Assembly (NCBI GenBank): GCA_025357635.1
Contig: JANXOV010000004.1
Span: 111,032-175,031 of the forward strand
Source of the DNA: Pseudomonadota bacterium
GTDB taxonomy: Bacteria > Pseudomonadota > Gammaproteobacteria > Steroidobacterales > Steroidobacteraceae
Reading direction: 5' to 3'
Length of the DNA: 64,000 nucleotides
Positions 1-9,385 of the stretch are shown piece after piece (within the stretch, counting starts at the first letter, position 1; each line of letters opens with the position of its first letter). The notes beneath the pieces were generated by a model. The model did not search any database. It was not told the origin of the DNA and worked only from the letters and a program-made list of their open reading frames with translations. Position numbers and translations under genes: made by a program.

Positions 1-62
1 AGTATCCGCCACCCACCTCGCGGCTGGTTTTCGCGGGACGGTCTTGAGACACTCCGCTCCGA

Positions 63-515
63 TCATGAAATATGAACAGTGAACCGCTGATTCGGACCTC
101 TTCGAAACTCCACCACGTCTTCCGTGTGCCAATCGTTCTCAGCACCGCCCCTTGCGGTTGCGTGAATCACAGCAACGCTGATCTGCTCCAACGAGGCGAA
201 TTCCGGGTGCGCCGCGAGAATTTTTTCGGCGCTCGCCACGATTTTTGCCGCCGCGTCATTGCGAGCTGACGGATCGGCTCCGGCCAGTTGCAGGTCGCGG
301 ATTGCGATACGCAACCGCACGCGACTGCTGGTCATTTCGATCGCCTCTTTCCCAAACCCCGCCGCTGTGGCAATCGCATCGCTGATGGTCTGCAAGTCGC
401 TTGTATAGCGCGCCGCGGCGGCGGAATCCGACGCACCCGGCCCGCACGCGGACAGAACCGCGGCAACGGCCGCGACACACATGATTCGTGGAATATTTTT
501 CCAAATCACTTCCAT
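63..515 (-). CDS. Small predicted lipoprotein
   Basis: A 150-residue protein whose N-terminus reads as a lipoprotein signal: a charged start, a hydrophobic run (about residues 12-22) and the lipobox LSAC at about 21-24. Translation may start at Met12 instead of Met1; both keep the signal. The rest is Ala-rich, probably helical, with no catalytic motif I recognise. It likely sits in the outer-membrane or periplasmic leaflet. It is divergent from the AI-2E-type gene, with about 50 bp between starts. Function unknown. Confidence 0.6.
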   Translation of the reverse strand: MEVIWKNIPRIMCVAAVAAVLSACGPGASDSAAAARYTSDLQTISDAIATAAGFGKEAIEMTSSRVRLRIAIRDLQLAGADPSARNDAAAKIVASAEKILAAHPEFASLEQISVAVIHATARGGAENDWHTEDVVEFRRGPNQRFTVHIS

Positions 516-565
516 CTCCGACCGGTGGCGAACACGCTATACCTGCATTCCGTTGCCACATTCGC

Positions 566-1663
566 ATGAGGTCTTCTACGTACAAGGACCCTGAGCAATC
601 CCCGGCAGCAGAACTCAACCCGCGGAAACTCCTTCTCCTGGCGATCGTCTGTTCCATCGCAATTGCGTGCCTGGTCGTGCTGCGGCCATTCCTGGCGCCG
701 ATCGCATGGGCCACGATACTCGTCTATGCAAGCTGGCCGCTGTATCGGCGAATCCGTGCAAAATTCGGCAGATTCAACTCGACGGCGGCCCTCGTCATGA
801 CCGTCTTGCTCACCTGCATCGTGATCCTTCCCGTGCTTTGGTTGCTCGCTTTGGTAATGGAAGAACTATTTTTGTCATACCGAGCGTTCAACGCGTATTT
901 GGCGCAGCCGCCGCATTCCATACCGCCCGCCGTGCGCGCCATCCCATGGCTGGGCGACCAATTGCAGCAATACCTGGATCGATACACGGCCGACCCGGCC
1001 GCTCTGGGGCGCGAGGCCATCGGATGGATGCAATCCTGGGGGCGGGAGCTCGCCGGTTTGCTGAGCGGACTCGGCCGCGCGATGGCCAGCTTGATTGGCG
1101 CGATGTTGACGGCTTTTTTCCTGTATCGAGACGGCGACAACATCGTGCGCCAATGCCACCGGGTGGTGCATCGGTTATTCGGCGACAGTATCGACCCCTA
1201 CATCGCAACGGCCGCCTCGATGTCGCGCACCGTTCTCTTTGGGCTGCTGATAGCGGCCTTCGCGCAAGGCCTGGTCGCCGGGATCGGCTATGCCATTCTT
1301 GGAATTCAAGCGCCGGCACTCCTCGGCGCGTTGACCGGCGTCCTGTCCGTGGTGCCCGTCGTTGGAACGGCGATCGTGTGGGTTTCCCTCAGCGCGTACT
1401 TGTTCGCAATGGGACACCTTTGGAAGGCCGTGATTTTGCTGGCGTGGGGGTTCTTCCTGGTTCATCCGACCGACAATGTACTGCGACCCTTGTTGATCAG
1501 CAGCGCCGCCCATGTCCCCTTCCTGCTGGTGATGTTTGGGGCAATCGGGGGCCTGGCGGCATTTGGATTGATCGGCGCATTTATCGGACCGGTTATCCTG
1601 GCCGTAGGGTTGGCCGTCTGGCGCGCCTGGTCGATTGAATCGCATCCAGCGAACCCGCCGTGA
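566..1663 (+). CDS. AI-2E family (PerM/YdiK-type) membrane transporter
   Basis: The 365-residue product has the AI-2E transporter family layout: two N-terminal hydrophobic segments, a long soluble stretch, then a FLYRDGD motif followed by four or more membrane segments with Gly/Pro-rich turns (GVLSVVPVVGTAIVW, GFIGP-like end). Length fits the family (about 340-380). I chose the ATG at 566, not the upstream ATG at 488, because the extra 26 residues are not family-like and would overlap the divergent lipoprotein gene. Family members export small molecules or ions; the substrate cannot be told from sequence. Confidence 0.88.
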   Translation: MRSSTYKDPEQSPAAELNPRKLLLLAIVCSIAIACLVVLRPFLAPIAWATILVYASWPLYRRIRAKFGRFNSTAALVMTVLLTCIVILPVLWLLALVMEELFLSYRAFNAYLAQPPHSIPPAVRAIPWLGDQLQQYLDRYTADPAALGREAIGWMQSWGRELAGLLSGLGRAMASLIGAMLTAFFLYRDGDNIVRQCHRVVHRLFGDSIDPYIATAASMSRTVLFGLLIAAFAQGLVAGIGYAILGIQAPALLGALTGVLSVVPVVGTAIVWVSLSAYLFAMGHLWKAVILLAWGFFLVHPTDNVLRPLLISSAAHVPFLLVMFGAIGGLAAFGLIGAFIGPVILAVGLAVWRAWSIESHPANPP

Positions 1664-1681
1664 CCGCGCTGCCAGCGGGTT
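1652..1681. terminator. Hairpin between convergent genes
   Basis: A 7-bp perfect inverted repeat, AACCCGC at 1652-1658 and GCGGGTT at 1675-1681, overlaps the stop codon of the AI-2E gene and precedes the convergent amidohydrolase end at 1715. It has no clear T-tract, so the terminator reading is inference from position and symmetry. Confidence 0.4.
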
Positions 1682-1714
1682 CACAATCGTTTCAGCAGAT
1701 CCGAAGCAGGTCGA

Positions 1715-3049
1715 TCAGCGAAGGGCGCCGGCCGCTTTGAACACCACGCCATCCTTCATCACGAATTGCACCTGCTGCAGCGCGTGCACATCGGCCAGCG
1801 GATCGCCGGCCACGGCGATGACGTCGGCATAGGCGCCGGGCGCCACCACGCCGAGTTGACCACGCATATCCAACAGCTCCGCGGCGCGCGTGGTGGCCGA
1901 CTGTATGGCCTGCATGGGCGTCATGCCGAATTCCACCTCGCGCAGGAATTCCTGCGCGATCGGATCCGACCACACGAAGCCGCCGGCATCCGTGCCGAAG
2001 GCGATTCTGACCCCCGCGCGCAGAGCTTTCTGAAACGACACGCCATGCAGCGCCGTGCGCTTGCGGTCGCGTTTGCCGGAATCCGTGTTTTCGGGATCCC
2101 AGTCATAGTAGTAGACGGCAAGCGTCGGCACATACCAGGTGCCTTGCTTGAGCATCTGCGCGATCTGCGCATCGGTGAGCTCGAGTCCGTGTTCGATGGA
2201 ATCGCAGCCGCCATCCAGCGCACGCTGCAGGCCCGGTCCGTTGTAGGCATGACAGGCCACCTTCTTGCGCCAGCCATGCGTCTCATCGACGATGGCTTTG
2301 AGTTCTTCGAGCGTCAGCGTCGGCTGCGAGACCAGCTCGCCTTTTTCATCGAGCCATGAGCGGTGCGTCATGTACACCTTGATCCAGTCGGCGCCATTGT
2401 CGAGCTGCTCGCGCGCAGCCTTGCGCGCCTCCACCGGTCCGTCGATGAGCTGCACGCCCTTGGGCAGCGACACCTCCGGCGCATATCCCTCCAGCTGATA
2501 GCCGCCGGTGGTGGATATCGCGCGCGTCGCCACGAACAGCCGCGGCCCGGGAATGTAGCCTTCGTTGATCGCCTGCTTGATGCCCACGTCGCCGTAGCCG
2601 GCACCCTCGGTCTCCACGTCGCGCAGCGTGGTGAAGCCTTGTTCGAGTGCGCGCCGCGCCGCGACGGTGGCGCGCGCGACCCGGTAGGAGGCTGGAAATT
2701 TCAGCAGTTGCACATCGTAGCCGCCGGCATCAGGGACCTCCCCTTGCAGAAAAATGTGCGTGTGCGTGTCGATCAGACCCGGCAGCAGTGTCGCGTCGCC
2801 CAACTCGATGACCTGGGCGCCGGCGGGCAGCGGCTGCGATCCGGCGGTGCGCACCGCGGTGATGCGATTGCCCTGGATCACGATTTCCGGATTGCGGCGC
2901 CGCTCGGCGCTACTGCCGTCGATGAGCCATTGCGCGTGCAGCACCATCGCCGGCGCCGCCGTGGCGGCAGGGCCGGTACCCGCATCGGCGAGACTCACAG
3001 CGCCCGTCCCCATCAAGGCGCACAGGCTCATTGCAGTTGATCGATTCAT
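1715..3049 (-). CDS. Secreted metal-dependent amidohydrolase
   Basis: A 444-residue protein with an N-terminal signal peptide (about residues 1-23), then the composite beta-sandwich/TIM-barrel fold of the imidazolonepropionase/prolidase-like amidohydrolases. Visible metal ligands are DTHTH (94-98), a WIKVY lysine (usually carbamylated), CHAY and IEHG histidines, and the GTDAG aspartate. All ligands are intact, so it should be active. Members hydrolyse Xaa-Pro or N-acyl peptides and cyclic amides; the real substrate is unknown. Periplasmic location is inferred from the signal peptide. It stands alone, divergent from the diguanylate cyclase gene. Confidence 0.88.
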   Translation of the reverse strand: MNRSTAMSLCALMGTGAVSLADAGTGPAATAAPAMVLHAQWLIDGSSAERRRNPEIVIQGNRITAVRTAGSQPLPAGAQVIELGDATLLPGLIDTHTHIFLQGEVPDAGGYDVQLLKFPASYRVARATVAARRALEQGFTTLRDVETEGAGYGDVGIKQAINEGYIPGPRLFVATRAISTTGGYQLEGYAPEVSLPKGVQLIDGPVEARKAAREQLDNGADWIKVYMTHRSWLDEKGELVSQPTLTLEELKAIVDETHGWRKKVACHAYNGPGLQRALDGGCDSIEHGLELTDAQIAQMLKQGTWYVPTLAVYYYDWDPENTDSGKRDRKRTALHGVSFQKALRAGVRIAFGTDAGGFVWSDPIAQEFLREVEFGMTPMQAIQSATTRAAELLDMRGQLGVVAPGAYADVIAVAGDPLADVHALQQVQFVMKDGVVFKAAGALR

Positions 3050-3159
3050 CGACGCTCTCCCATGTACTTCGTCCCGCTATACTGCTGCCCTTACGCAGCC
3101 GGCACAAGGTGAGCAGGATTTGAAGAGATGACGCTGACGCGGATCCGGCTTAAGCTGCC

Positions 3160-4587
3160 GTGAGCGTCGCGTCCGTGGGATCCGACCTCAAGAGCGGCGT
3201 CGCCCGGCCGATGCTTCAGGCAATACCGACCATCGGCGAATCAGGCGTGTCCGAAACCTCCGATTGGAAACAAAAATATCGCGACACGGTCCTCGAAATG
3301 GAGGCCGAGCAGAAGCGATGGCAGCAGATCGAGAAGGTTCTGCGGCGGCTGATCAACCGGCTCTGCGCAGCCGGGATGGGCGTCAATGAAACGCTCGATA
3401 CCGAACTGGCAGAAGTCGCCGCCGCCAATCGCCGCAGCGCCGAGGTTGATGAACTCGAAACCCTGGTGAGCACCTTGACCACCGCGGTCACGGCAGTGGA
3501 CCAGGTCGCGCCGATCCTGCCCCGGTCAGCCAACGGCGGGCGCTGGGAATCTGCCTGCGCCGCCACCGGCCTGCTGCTCGATCGGCTGGCGCAGAGCGAA
3601 ACCGACATCGACACCAAAGCCGGGGCGCTGCGCGTGGAGCTGACCAAGGCGCGGACCGATGCGGAGCTTGCCGCCATTCTCGGCCATGCGGCGGATCTGG
3701 TGCAGGCGCGCAATGCGATGGCGGAGGGCGAACGGCAGCAGGCGGCCACCGTGCTGTCCGCCGTCAACCTGCGACTGGAGGAACTGCTCGAATACTTTGA
3801 CTCCTCGGCCGATGCAAGCCGCGCCGGGCACGAAGACACCGCGCAGCTCGACGCCCGCCTCATGACGCAGGTGCGCGAGCTGTCGGACGGTTCGAATCAG
3901 GCAACGGACCTGGCATCGCTGCAGGCGCTGGTCACGCAGGGATTGGAGTCCGTCGGACAAAGCGTGCGCGAATTCCGCGAGCGCGAGGAAAGACGTCTGC
4001 TGGAACAAAACGCGCAGGCTGAGGAGATGCGCCGGCGCGTCGCGTCGCTCGAAGGCGAGACGCGCGCACTCAACGAGAAGCTGGCGGCCGAACGCGATCG
4101 CGCCCGCATCGATCCGCTGACCAACATCTGCAATCGCAAGGCTTTCGATGAACGGCTGGCGCAGGAAATCGCGCGCCGCGCAATCACACAAGGTCCGGTC
4201 TCACTGCTCGTCTGGGACATCGATGACTTCAAGACCATCAACGACACCTACGGTCATCGCGCCGGCGACCGCGTGCTGCAGACCGTGGCAAAATATCTGG
4301 CGCAGGGCATTCAGTCCACCGACTTTGTGGCGCGCATCGGGGGCGAGGAATTCACCATGGTCCTGATCGGCCCGGCTCTGGAAGCCGCGCAGCAGATTGC
4401 CGATGAGCTGCGCGAAACCATCGCCTCGCTGCGGCTGCATTTTCGCGGCACGCCGGTGCATGTGACGATTTCCTGCGGAATCACGCCCTTATTGGATCAT
4501 GACACGCCCGGCCGGGCGTTCGAGCGCGCCGATGCGGCGCTGTACAAGGCGAAGAACGGCGGCAAGAACAGCTGTTTCGCCGGCTGA
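3160..4587 (+). CDS. Diguanylate cyclase (GGDEF), cytosolic
   Basis: A 475-residue protein that would make cyclic di-GMP from two GTP. Residues 1-310 are helical and rich in Glu/Arg/Ala, likely coiled coil, with no membrane segment. The GGDEF domain starts near DPLTN (about 318); DIDDFKxxND gives the first metal aspartate and the signature loop is GGEEF at 394-398, a catalytically competent variant. The inhibitory RxxD site five residues before the loop reads QSTD, so product inhibition at that site is probably lost. The GTG at 3160 is the longest start; the ATG at 3211 is a possible alternative. No EAL domain. Confidence 0.88.
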   Translation: MSVASVGSDLKSGVARPMLQAIPTIGESGVSETSDWKQKYRDTVLEMEAEQKRWQQIEKVLRRLINRLCAAGMGVNETLDTELAEVAAANRRSAEVDELETLVSTLTTAVTAVDQVAPILPRSANGGRWESACAATGLLLDRLAQSETDIDTKAGALRVELTKARTDAELAAILGHAADLVQARNAMAEGERQQAATVLSAVNLRLEELLEYFDSSADASRAGHEDTAQLDARLMTQVRELSDGSNQATDLASLQALVTQGLESVGQSVREFREREERRLLEQNAQAEEMRRRVASLEGETRALNEKLAAERDRARIDPLTNICNRKAFDERLAQEIARRAITQGPVSLLVWDIDDFKTINDTYGHRAGDRVLQTVAKYLAQGIQSTDFVARIGGEEFTMVLIGPALEAAQQIADELRETIASLRLHFRGTPVHVTISCGITPLLDHDTPGRAFERADAALYKAKNGGKNSCFAG

Positions 4588-4600
4588 TCGACCGCAACCT

Positions 4601-5098
4601 CTAGGCGAAACTCTCCAACCGCTTGATCTGCTGCGCGCGCTCGCCGTGGCGGGTTTCCTCGGCGCCGTTCTGCCGCAGCAGCTTGGCGATTTCTGCATTC
4701 GGCTCGCTGTCCGCCCAAGTCTGGTAGTGCGTATCGCCGTCGAACTCGGCTTTCTCCAGCATGGACAGAAACTCACCACTCAAGGGGATTTCGCCGGGGA
4801 CGTTCTGTGCCAACGGATTGTCTTTCGATTCGGGCAGGATCAGAGACTCGCCGCCGAGTATCTGCAGTGCTTTGAGGATGCGGTGCGCATGACCGCGTTC
4901 TTCCTGGCTGGTGCGCGTGAGCAGCTTTTTCGCCTCGTCGGTGCGTGCCGTCCTGGCCATGCTCTGATAGAACAGCTCGCCGGCGGCTTCCACCAACGCC
5001 AGCACCTTGAGCTCATCCATGCCGAGCCGCTTGCGCAACTTGAGCATGTCGAACGCGGCGATGAGATCTGTGGGATAACCGGCAGGCAGTGTGATCAT
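4601..5098 (-). CDS. Ferritin-like diiron protein (rubrerythrin-like)
   Basis: A 165-residue all-helical protein. Glu in LVEAAGELF, the EERGHAH motif and the later EETRHGE motif make the E/ExxH...E/ExxH pattern of a four-helix ferritin-like diiron centre. There is no C-terminal rubredoxin CxxC, so it is not a full rubrerythrin. Such proteins act in peroxide or iron handling. Its ATG overlaps the TGA of the oxidoreductase gene upstream on the same strand (ATGA at 5095-5098), so the two are probably translationally coupled. No signal peptide: cytosolic. Confidence 0.8.
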   Translation of the reverse strand: MITLPAGYPTDLIAAFDMLKLRKRLGMDELKVLALVEAAGELFYQSMARTARTDEAKKLLTRTSQEERGHAHRILKALQILGGESLILPESKDNPLAQNVPGEIPLSGEFLSMLEKAEFDGDTHYQTWADSEPNAEIAKLLRQNGAEETRHGERAQQIKRLESFA

Positions 5099-6120
5099 GA
5101 GGCACCCTTTTCGTTGGCGACGCGCACCACGAGCTTACCAAAGTTGTTGCCGGCCAGCAGGCCGATGAAGCCCTGCGGCGCATTCTCCAGTCCTTCGATC
5201 ATATCTTCCCGGTACTTGATTTTTCCGGCCTTCAACCAGCCGGACATGTCGCGCAGAAAATCCGCGGTGCGGTTCTGGTGATCGGAAACGATGAAGCCCT
5301 GCATCTTGACGCGCTTGATCAGCATCGTCCGCATGATCGTCGGCGTCCGGTCGGGTCCTGCCGGCAATTCCGTCAAGTTGTACCAGGCCACGACGCCGCA
5401 AACCGGCATGCGCGCGTTCACATTGAGCGAGCCCAGCACGGCCATCAACACCGGGCCGCCGACATTTTCGAAATACACATCGATGCCTTGCGGACAGGCG
5501 GCGGCGAGCTGCTTCGCCAGATCTTTCTGGTGATGATCCAGGCAGGCATCGAACCCGAGTTCGCGAACCGCGTAGTCGCATTTTTCGCGGCCACCGGCAA
5601 TGCCGACGACCCGGCATCCCTTCAGCTTGGCGATCTGACCCACCGTGGCGCCCACCGGACCGGTCGCGGCAGCCACCACCACGGTCTCTCCCGCCTTGGG
5701 TTGCCCGATATCGAGCAAGCCCACGTAGGCCGTCATGCCCGGCATGCCGAGCACGCCAAGCGCCCACGAGACAGGAGCGGCCGCCGGATCCAGCTTGACC
5801 AGTCCGCTCGCAGGCACGGCCGCGTACTCCTGCCAGCCCGTGTAGGCCAGCACGGTGTCGCCCGCCTTGAAGCCCGGTGCGCGCGACTCCTCGACGCGGC
5901 AGACCGTGCCGCCGCACATGACTTCGCCGATCGCGACCGGTTGCGCATAGGAGGCGCCTTCGCTCATGCGGCCGCGCATGTAAGGGTCCAATGATAAATA
6001 CAGGGTTCGCAGCAGGACCTGGCCATCTTGAACCGGGGCAATGACGGCGGTTTCCACACGGAAACAATCGGCCGTGGGTTTGCCCTGAGGGCGATGCGCA
6101 AGGACGATACGGCGATTCAT
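5095..6120 (-). CDS. NADP-dependent medium-chain oxidoreductase (CurA/LTD-type)
   Basis: The 341-residue product has YLSLDPYMRGRM near the N-terminus and the cofactor loop AATGPVGATVGQ, both typical of zinc-free alkenal/one oxidoreductases of the leukotriene-B4-dehydrogenase/CurA group. These reduce the C=C bond of unsaturated aldehydes and ketones with NADPH. I start at the ATG at 6120, where family homology begins; the open frame extends to 6453 but only through antisense of the neighbouring amidohydrolase. Coupled by a 4-bp overlap to the ferritin-like gene, which suggests a shared role in oxidative or electrophile stress. Confidence 0.9.
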   Translation of the reverse strand: MNRRIVLAHRPQGKPTADCFRVETAVIAPVQDGQVLLRTLYLSLDPYMRGRMSEGASYAQPVAIGEVMCGGTVCRVEESRAPGFKAGDTVLAYTGWQEYAAVPASGLVKLDPAAAPVSWALGVLGMPGMTAYVGLLDIGQPKAGETVVVAAATGPVGATVGQIAKLKGCRVVGIAGGREKCDYAVRELGFDACLDHHQKDLAKQLAAACPQGIDVYFENVGGPVLMAVLGSLNVNARMPVCGVVAWYNLTELPAGPDRTPTIMRTMLIKRVKMQGFIVSDHQNRTADFLRDMSGWLKAGKIKYREDMIEGLENAPQGFIGLLAGNNFGKLVVRVANEKGAS

Positions 6121-6190
6121 AACGTGGCTCCAATCATTGAACGGCTTCATCATAGCCGCACGGCGCGCGGCATTCCCGACTGTAGCGCGG

Positions 6191-8449
6191 CTAGGGCGAG
6201 CGCGGGTACCAGATTGCCCGATGGCACTGCTCGCAGGCTTCGTCGATCTTGCCACCCACATCGAACAGCGCCTGCGCGTCGCGGCGCTCGATGGCCGCCA
6301 GCGCCTCTTCGCCGGCAAGGCGCAGCGCACGCGCCATATTCGCGAAGCGCGGAGGGTCGGCATCGATGGCCTTGCGCATATCGGCCACGGATTCCACGCC
6401 GGCCTCCGCATCGCCTTCGGTCTTGCTGCCGACCGGCGCAGCCGGGCGTCCACGCACGGTCAAGGCATCGGCGCCTTCGATCAGAGCGAGCGCGCCGCGC
6501 CGCACCGCATCCCACTGCGCGTCGGTTCGAGGCTGGCGGTCTTCCACGCCAGCCGCGTTGCTGATCGTGGCCACCGATTCCCACAGCACGTCGGCCGCCG
6601 GGTCGATCCGGGTCAGCATGAGTTCCTGGATGCTGGCGAGCGGCGTGGCGGCTGCCGCGGGTTGACGCGAGTAGACTTTGCGGCCTTGAAAATAAGTCAT
6701 CAGCACGCGCACGTCGCTGATCTGCTGCGCGGGCACTTTGAACAGATTGCGGTCGAGCACGATGAAGTCGGCTGATTTGCCGACCTTGATCGACCCGGTC
6801 TGGTCTTCGCGGCGCAGCGCCGCTGCGCCACCCATTGTGTAGATGCGCAGCGCATCGGCGAGCGTGACGGACTCTTCGGGCCAGAGTGCCGAGGACGAAT
6901 GACGCAGCGGGTCGGAGCGCGTCACCATGGACTCCACCCCGCTCCACGGATCCATCGACGGCACCACCGAGGGCCAGTCGGAGCCTGCGGCCAGCGGCGC
7001 GCGCGAGGCCACCAGCGTGCGCATGGGCCAATACCGTTTACCGCGCTCGCCCACCGCTGAGATGACCGCATCGATGATGGGCGAGGGATACCAGATCACC
7101 GGCGATAGTTCCGCCACTGCGTTCAATTGCGCGAAGCGTGGCAGATCCGCATCGTCAATGTAGCCGGCATGCGCCAGTTCATGGCGCAGTGTGCTTGCGG
7201 GGTTCGCGGCACGCGCCGCGGCAATCGCATCCAGGCCGGCGCGAATTGCGCGGTCGCCCGTCGCATGCATCTTCACCGTGTAGCCGCGCCGGTCGAGTTC
7301 GATCAGATCCTGCGCCAGCGCCGCCGGATTGACGTGCAGCATGCCGCTCGTGCGCTCGCCCTTCGAATCCGGCAGGTAGGGCGCCAGCATCGCAGCGGTG
7401 CGCGCCGGCGTCGGTACACCATCCAGAAATATCTTCACGAAGCGCGTATCGAGCAGATCGGATTGATGCGCGCGATGCACCTCGTCGATGGCAGCGAAAT
7501 TCAGCAGCGCATCGGGCTGATCCTGACCGGTCTGGGTCTTGATGCAGGCCGCGACATAGACACTGAGTTTCCCGTCCGAGTCGGCCGAATGATAGGCCGC
7601 AACTTGCGCCGGATCCGCATCCGCGTCCTTGAAGCCGATGATGCCGAAGCGGTGTGCGATGTCTTGCGCGCGCAGCACGCCGCGCCGGTACTCACTCGCC
7701 GAGCGGAGCGGCACAGCGCCTTTCATGCCCTCCGCCGCCGCCTCGATCACCAGGCCATTCGGCTCACGCGAGCCCGGCTCGCGCTCGAATCGCCCGCCGG
7801 CCGGATCGGCGGTGGCGGCATCGACGTGCGCCGCCTGCAGCGCCGCCGAGTTCACCCAGATGTTGTGAAAGGCATCGTCCCACAGCAGGACCGGATGCTC
7901 ACCCGCGATCGCATCCAGCCAGCGCCGCGGCGATCCGATCTTGAAGCGATTGAAGAAATCACTGTCCCAGTGTCCGCCGATGATCCAGGCGCCGCGCGGC
8001 GATCCCTTCACGCACTTGGCAAGAACGGGTCGAATCTGCTCCGGCGTGGCATCCGATGCGAACAGGCAGTCGAACAGCTCGGCCATGGCGCCATCGCCGG
8101 CATGCACGTGCGCGTCGATGAGCCCGGGCATGAGCATCCGGCCCTGAAGATCCACGCGCCGCGTCGTCGGGCCCATCCACGCCTGCAGCTCGGCATCGGA
8201 GCCCACCGCCACGATGCGCCCCTTCGCCACAGCAATGGCTTGCGCCCAAGGTTGCGCGGCTTCCTGCGTGTAAATGGCGCCGTGCTCGAACACGGTGTCC
8301 GCTGCAGGTTGCGAAGCCGCGGCCGGCAGTCCAGCAATCGCCGTCGCGAAGAGGCCGGCGGCGAGCCGGCACCGCCGTCGATAGGCTGATGAAGTAGACT
8401 GTGCACGACGGATTCGACGGCACGCCGTTGGAGATGACAATTCCCGCAC
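6191..8449 (-). CDS. YtcJ-type amidohydrolase with C-terminal cytochrome c domain
   Basis: About 752 residues from the GTG at 8449 (an ATG at 8518 is an alternative). A positively charged stretch and hydrophobic run ending AAAS look like a signal peptide. The next ~560 residues are a family-3 amidohydrolase: AHVHAGD metal site, a VKMHATGDRAIR-type histidine segment, and the AAGSDWP aspartate. After the barrel closes (YFQGRKVY) about 150 more residues follow in frame, mostly helical, ending in CEQCHRAIWYP (heme motif at 6221-6235). That tail matches class-II-like c-type cytochromes normally encoded as separate secreted proteins. Heme attachment needs export, consistent with the signal peptide. 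The fusion is discussed as a finding. Confidence 0.85.
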   Translation of the reverse strand: MRELSSPTACRRIRRAQSTSSAYRRRCRLAAGLFATAIAGLPAAASQPAADTVFEHGAIYTQEAAQPWAQAIAVAKGRIVAVGSDAELQAWMGPTTRRVDLQGRMLMPGLIDAHVHAGDGAMAELFDCLFASDATPEQIRPVLAKCVKGSPRGAWIIGGHWDSDFFNRFKIGSPRRWLDAIAGEHPVLLWDDAFHNIWVNSAALQAAHVDAATADPAGGRFEREPGSREPNGLVIEAAAEGMKGAVPLRSASEYRRGVLRAQDIAHRFGIIGFKDADADPAQVAAYHSADSDGKLSVYVAACIKTQTGQDQPDALLNFAAIDEVHRAHQSDLLDTRFVKIFLDGVPTPARTAAMLAPYLPDSKGERTSGMLHVNPAALAQDLIELDRRGYTVKMHATGDRAIRAGLDAIAAARAANPASTLRHELAHAGYIDDADLPRFAQLNAVAELSPVIWYPSPIIDAVISAVGERGKRYWPMRTLVASRAPLAAGSDWPSVVPSMDPWSGVESMVTRSDPLRHSSSALWPEESVTLADALRIYTMGGAAALRREDQTGSIKVGKSADFIVLDRNLFKVPAQQISDVRVLMTYFQGRKVYSRQPAAAATPLASIQELMLTRIDPAADVLWESVATISNAAGVEDRQPRTDAQWDAVRRGALALIEGADALTVRGRPAAPVGSKTEGDAEAGVESVADMRKAIDADPPRFANMARALRLAGEEALAAIERRDAQALFDVGGKIDEACEQCHRAIWYPRSP

Positions 8450-8491
8450 TCCCGTGTGATCCAGAAAACGCCACTCAAGGATTGTAAGCCT

Positions 8492-9348
8492 ATGAATCGC
8501 ACTGGTTTCGTCTGCCATGAACATTACACTTGGCATCACACCGGCGCCAGCGCCGGGCCGCTGCCTTACGGACTGATCATTCAGCCGGATGCCCATCGGG
8601 ACCGGCAGTTTTGAAATTGCGCGATTGTCGGCCGGCGGCTGCCTGGCGGCGCTGGATGCCCTGGCCGCCGCTACGGTGGACAACGCCTACTGCCTGGTGC
8701 GCCCGCCCGGCCACCATGCCGAAAAGGATCTGGCGCGCGGCTTCTGCGTGTTCGCCAACAATGTGCTGACCGCGCAGCGCGCCCAGCGCGAACACAAGAT
8801 GGCGCGCATCGCCATCGTCGATTGGGACGTGCACCACGGCAACAGCCAGGAGCACGCCTTTCTCGACGATCCGTCCGTGCTGACCGTGTCGGTGCACCAG
8901 GACAATTACTACCCGCCCAACTCCGGAATGCTGGAAGAAAACGGCAAGGGCCGCGGCGCCGGGGCCAATATCAACGTACCGCTGCCGCCGGGTTCCGGCC
9001 ACGGCGCGTATGTGGACGCCTGGCAGCGCGATGGATCCGCTGGGCCGGATGCTGGCGCACAGCGAAACCTTCCGCGCACTGACGCGACAGACGCTCGATC
9101 TGGCACGGGAGGTCTGCGGCAGCCGCGTGCTTGCTGTGCACGAAGGTGGCTATTCCACCGCATAAGTGCCTTTCTGCGGCCTGGCCGTATTCGAAGAAAT
9201 GCTGGGCAAACTTACAGAAGTGGTGGATCCGTATCTGGCCATTTTCGAACACATGGGCGGACAGGCGCTGCAACCGCATCAAAAGACGCTGATAGACGCG
9301 GCCGCAGCCTTGGTGGCCAATGTGCCGAAGGGCGCCTGGAACGCTTGA
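8492..9348 (+). pseudogene. Decayed class II histone deacetylase/acetylpolyamine amidohydrolase
   Basis: Three reading frames carry consecutive pieces of one histone-deacetylase-family protein. Frame one (8492-8611) starts MNRTGFVCHEHYTWHHTG and runs into a stop. Frame two (from about 8583) holds GSFEIARLSAGG, RPPGHHAEKDLARGFC and DWDVHHGN, including the catalytic His-His and metal-binding Asp/His. Frame three (from 9031) holds MDPLGRM, AVHEGGYSTA, then an in-frame TAA, then VPFCGLAVFEEM to the end. The linkers expected between pieces are missing, so there were at least two internal deletions plus a nonsense change. It cannot make a full enzyme. Confidence 0.88.
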
Positions 9349-9359
9349 TGGAGTAAATG

Positions 9360-9372
9360 CACGGACACCGTG
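9360..9372. promoter_or_regulatory. Possible operator of the VapBC-like pair
   Basis: CACGG-ACA-CCGTG forms a perfect 5-bp inverted repeat 14 bases before the antitoxin start at 9386. Ribbon-helix-helix antitoxins usually repress their own operons at such sites. Inferred from symmetry and position only. Confidence 0.35.
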
Positions 9373-9385
9373 TTATTCCTTTGCC

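Noticed and set aside
7127-8389. 420-residue plus-strand frame opposite the amidohydrolase
   Set aside because: Fully antisense to the amidohydrolase barrel with intact metal motifs; composition is shadow-like.
8440-8470. CxxCH-like peptide (CGNCH) in an alternative frame near the amidohydrolase start
   Set aside because: It occurs in a shadow frame with no gene around it; the real heme motif is at 6221-6235 in the main frame.
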